A DNA stretch of 30,043 nt from SZUA-521 sp041738285 (GTDB lineage Bacteria; Pseudomonadota; Gammaproteobacteria; Pseudomonadales; Azotimanducaceae): the NCBI GenBank assembly GCA_041738285.1, contig JBGSQB010000063.1:1-30043 (forward strand), given 5' to 3'. Made by a program: the position numbers and the translations under genes. How positions within the stretch are numbered: position 1 is the first letter of the stretch; the number at the start of each line of letters is the position of its first letter. A model generated the notes under the pieces. It was given only the letters and a program-made list of their open reading frames with translations, was not told the DNA's origin and searched no databases. This document shows positions 29,954 through 30,043 of this stretch, piece after piece.

Positions 29954-30043
29954 ATGAAGCTCATGGCGCGGGCAGGGATTCGGCTGGCCAGTTGGAAGTG
30001 GCGTGCGGGCAGCGCGCGCAGGACGCTTGCTCACGTGGCGCGG
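29954..30043 (+). CDS. Start of a possible further gene, truncated by the window edge
   Basis: From the ATG at 29954 the frame stays open for 30 codons to the end of the window, encoding MKLMARAGIRLASWKW and an Arg/Ala-rich continuation. No ribosome binding site is obvious. A second ATG at 29963 is in frame. It is 71 bp after the phosphodiesterase-like gene on the same strand. The product cannot be identified from this much sequence. Confidence 0.35.
   Translation, partial: MKLMARAGIRLASWKWRAGSARRTLAHVAR

Overview
The window is high-GC bacterial DNA packed with genes for making, modifying and exporting a surface polysaccharide (exopolysaccharide, capsule or O-antigen). The mix of a UDP-GlcNAc 2-epimerase, an RmlC-type epimerase, seven GT4 glycosyltransferases, a polymerase/ligase-like membrane protein and a signal-peptide-bearing parallel beta-helix protein, with GTG/TTG starts and Shine-Dalgarno sites, fits a Gram-negative proteobacterium. 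I cannot name the genus. No tRNA, rRNA, CRISPR array, transposase or integrase was seen.

Layout. (1) Left flank, high GC: a partial minus-strand secreted protein (<1-400) diverges from a plus-strand run of RmlC-like epimerase, SAF-domain NAD(P) oxidoreductase, SAM methyltransferase and GT4 (597-4475). A 1230-residue secreted SGNH hydrolase follows (4705-8397), with three copies of one 170-residue carbohydrate-binding-like module and three copies of one 100-residue cadherin/Ig-like module. (2) Plus-strand core with visibly lower GC: sulfotransferase, polymerase/ligase-like membrane protein, two GT4 enzymes, and a secreted parallel beta-helix protein (8669-15568). (3) Minus-strand block (15877-21683): small methyltransferase, GINT1-like two-domain protein, second methyltransferase, two GT4 enzymes. 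(4) Plus-strand five-gene operon with overlapping or near-contiguous genes (22065-27006): small cytoplasmic SGNH enzyme, UDP-GlcNAc 2-epimerase, GT4 paralogous to the last gene of the minus block, radical SAM enzyme, short-chain dehydrogenase. (5) Right flank, high GC again: GT4, a phosphodiesterase-superfamily protein with an altered metal site, and the first codons of a possible further gene.

Working together (inference): the epimerases, oxidoreductases and radical SAM enzyme would make or modify unusual sugars. The GT4 enzymes would assemble the repeat unit. The methyltransferases, sulfotransferase, small SGNH enzyme and GINT1-like protein would decorate it, and the membrane protein would polymerise or ligate it. 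The two exported proteins would bind, trim or deacylate the finished polymer. A flippase, priming glycosyltransferase, chain-length regulator and outer-membrane exporter are not in view, so the locus should continue beyond the window.

The strongest candidates for something new are the wecB-like/GT4/radical SAM/SDR operon, the modular SGNH protein with a related module at the left edge, and the GINT1-like protein in the minus-strand block.
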